Source: Membranipora membranacea (Eukaryota; Bryozoa; Gymnolaemata; Cheilostomatida; Membraniporidae). From it: DNA of 60,000 nucleotides. Shown piece after piece: positions 57,726 to 60,000 of this stretch. The notes below the pieces were generated by a model. That model was not told the origin of the DNA. It ran no database searches and saw nothing but the letters and a program-made list of their open reading frames with translations. Every line of letters begins with the position of its first letter. Positions within the stretch are counted from its first letter, which is position 1. The stretch is from positions 26,278,025 through 26,338,024 of the forward strand of contig OU612070.1 of NCBI GenBank assembly GCA_914767715.1, in the 5' to 3' direction. The translations under genes and the position numbers were made by a program.

Positions 57726-59287
57726 CTGTCAGTAGAATACGCACAAACATAGGTAACACATCAAAGCACTAAAATGTTATATCACAGAGTTAGGATATAT
57801 CCTTACTCTGTGGTTATATCATCAGCATCCCACAGACAAAAATCTTTTTGATTGGAGGCAACTCATGAATATGTGGAATCCTACCCAGCTTATATCAGAC
57901 GCTAGCTAATATGTTTGCTCTGATATGATTGGCTGTTTGATGGAAAAGAGAGCGAATGCCAGGTCACAAAGAGCACCTATTGAGATTAAATGAAAGCGAA
58001 ACTGCAATAATTTAGCACTCGCTATTATATAAACAGGTACTTTCAGGAAAGTACCCTCTGCCCTTACATAGGCTCTTTCCCACCCACCAGCCAATCTGAT
58101 CCAATGGCAAAACTCAAACGTGATCTGACAAGACGTTTAAAATGGCTGCCACAAGACACTCAGTGAATTAATTGTGATTTTTACCCCAGATTAGGGCTGA
58201 GCATCGCAATAGATATTTTTCTCTTTGCCATTACATTTTGAAGCGAAATCGAATTGAGACTTATTCCAAATTGGTGGTCATTGAAGTTAGCGTCCAAAAG
58301 TATATAAGCATTGTTCGATGGATTTTGAGTGACTTGCACGGTAAGAGCAGAATAAGATTTTGGTATTGGCGCAGCCCTAAAATAAGGAAAACTCAAAACT
58401 TAGTCTTAAGAGATGTTTTCCATAGTTTGTCCATAATTCAAAAAAGTCCCCTTCAAGAGTAAGTAGCTGGGAACATTTGGTTTAAAGTTGGTGCGCTTAG
58501 CTGAAACTGGACAGGAAATATTTGAGAGAAAAAAATTATTTATGTTAACCATTGACAATGATAGCGTTTTAATTCACTGTGCATGCCGACCAGGCCAGAA
58601 AGACCAATATTAGACACACACATTATTATTTGTGTGATCTGTAAGTGTGTCAGCATACTTTGCTGTTTGACTTCAGAGAATTAGGAGATGTTTATGAAAA
58701 GCGATAAGTGAACTAAAATGCCTTGGCTGTTTGAACTCTTTCACACCAACATTTTAACATCTAACGCCTATTTACTCAATATTAAAAGCCTAGCAGTCAA
58801 TAAAGCACAACAATGTAAAATAAAACTTCTTACAAAAGATGGTTGTGTTTTGAATATTCCTGAGGCAGCCGATTAACACAAGGGAAGCATATTTATGCTC
58901 ACTGTTTCACTTAATTGATTTCAAAAGGTTGTAAACAAAATATCAATCTTATCATTATAATTATTATGATTTATGGCTCACATGGGACCGATTGAAACAA
59001 TAGAAACAACAAATTATTCATGTATGTGAAATTGTGTCAGGGGAGAATGGTAAGAGACATATAGTTTTCATAAAGCTAATATATGTATGTCATATGGTTG
59101 GTAGGAGAACGATAGCGTATCAGCAGTTAGCTGAGTTGCAATTCAAACTTTTAACGCCTGATAACATATTTGTTACAATAATGTTTAGAGTTGAGGTGCT
59201 GATAAAAAGCTAGTAGGTACATGTAATACAAATAAGGAGTTGCTTCAAGCAGAATTAAGATTGGTTTCACTTGGAAGGGGTTTAAAA
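57726..59287. other. no supported gene; should contain upstream TTLL11 exons but none seen
   Basis: I looked on the minus strand for the conserved TTLL HLTNYS block and the earlier ATP-grasp motifs and did not find them. The proximal part has CCAAT-like boxes and the family 3 palindrome. Open frames on the plus strand at 57367-57669 and 58238-58462 overlap the TTLL11-like exon in antisense or have no support. Confidence 0.45.
57776..57820. repeat. short palindrome family 3, copy 2
   Basis: GTTATATCACAGAGTTAGGA, TATATCCTTACTCTGTGGTT and ATATC form a nearly perfect 45-bp palindrome. It shares ATCACAGAGT and CCTTACTCTG with 34211-34250. It lies just upstream of the first visible TTLL11-like exon. 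Confidence 0.7.
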
Positions 59288-60000
59288 GTAAAACCTCACC
59301 CCAAGCAAACTGATAAAGCCAAGCGGCGATGATTGCAGTGCCGATATAGCTTCCTGACTGAGATTGGGTTGCTACTACGATACATAACAGTGCCCGTAAC
59401 TGATAATTATCTGGCTGGTAATGGCATAATTTGTTGGCCGGTGGCCCTACAGGTTGTCTAATTCAGTTATTATATAACAATAGGTACACACATTTATGAC
59501 AGCCCAGAAACGTAACAATACATATGAATTTCCAGAGCATTATTATTGTAACTGAACAAAACATTGAACATTTACAATCGTTATGAGATAACAATTAAGG
59601 CACTAAAAATTTCAAGAATCTGGCCTCACATGAGTTGGTTAACTCCAGTATAAGGTGTTTGACCCTTTTCATATTGCTCCATAGTGGCGTAATGTTCTCT
59701 CATAGCACTCTATATCTAAGGACCATAAAAAATATCCAACAATATACATTTTGGCACTTCATATTACTATACAATAAGCACTGAAGAACGCATCATAGGC
59801 AAAACACTTCTCATCCGCTCTCCGATCCCGGAGCGATGACTCGATGTCGAGATCTGCTGGATAAGGCGTCCTGTCGTCCTCTGACCACTGAGATCTTAGG
59901 TAGTTTAGCTCGGCGTAACTTTGGCCTTGAAGATAATTCAAGATTAGCTTCACAGTAATGTAACAGATTATCTACCATCTCGTGTAGATTGGGTGACTTG
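59288..60000 (+). repeat. segmental direct duplication, copy 2, truncated by the window end
   Basis: Starts GTAAAACCTCACCCCAAGCA and follows copy 1 (54771-55667) to the last base. Position 60000 corresponds to 55667. Non-coding parts differ by point changes and indels, while the exon is aligned without gaps. Confidence 0.9.
59811..60000 (-). CDS. second TTLL11-like gene, partial last exon
   Basis: The minus-strand frame reads SPNLHEMVDNLLHYCEANLE, continues through SSRPKLRRAKLPKISVVRG and ends SESG then TGA at 59811. It differs from the copy at 55478 at only a few residues (for example NLHEM for DLHEM, GSESG for DFESG). The frame is intact, so this C-terminus is under constraint or very recent. 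The rest of the gene lies beyond the right edge of the window. Confidence 0.85.
   Translation of the reverse strand, partial: KSPNLHEMVDNLLHYCEANLELSSRPKLRRAKLPKISVVRGRQDALSSRSRHRVIAPGSESG

Overview
This window looks like nuclear DNA of an invertebrate animal. It is AT-rich, its genes have many short GT-AG introns, and its proteins belong to metazoan ciliary, membrane-signalling and lipid-enzyme families. The tight gene spacing would suit an early-branching animal such as a sponge, but I cannot name the species. Most real exons are under 250 bp, so I built the gene models by hand from splice sites, matching intron phases and family motifs. The multi-exon totals for five genes (223-aa membrane protein, KIF6, sulfotransferase, 509-aa membrane protein, SDR enzyme) are exact multiples of three.

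Layout. 1-4.2 kb: repeats, a decayed LINE fragment and a tRNA-like SINE relic. 4.56-7.65 kb (-): a complete 6-exon gene for an acidic 223-aa single-pass membrane protein, with a hAT-type non-autonomous transposon in an intron. 9.4-10.5 kb: a TA-flanked inverted-repeat element that contains a coding-like exon. 10.65-11.67 kb (-): a doubtful small basic-protein gene. 12.57-22.6 kb (-): a near-complete KIF6-type ciliary kinesin, missing only its N-terminal exon. 22.6-29.5 kb: gene-poor, with repeats and a long palindrome. 29.5-38.1 kb (+): a WSCD-type sulfotransferase whose large first intron holds a minisatellite and an antisense intronless ORF. 40.3-48.75 kb (-): an 11-exon gene for a 509-aa membrane protein that I do not recognise. 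50.17-54.46 kb (-): an SDR retinol/sterol dehydrogenase of the RDH10/DHRS3/SDR16C type. 55.48-57.73 kb (-): the 3' part of a TTLL11-type tubulin polyglutamylase with an intronic tRNA. 59.29-60.0 kb: the start of a second, tandem copy of the same 3' end.

Themes. KIF6 and TTLL11 both act on axonemal microtubules. The window is rich in small inverted-repeat elements: a 415-bp hAT MITE, a 1-kb TTAA-flanked foldback and at least three hairpin families. The points I would examine first are the two unrecognised membrane proteins, a 31-bp tandem array that multiplies a splice donor, a tRNA with a glycine body but a changed anticodon loop, and the 5'-truncated TTLL11 duplicate.
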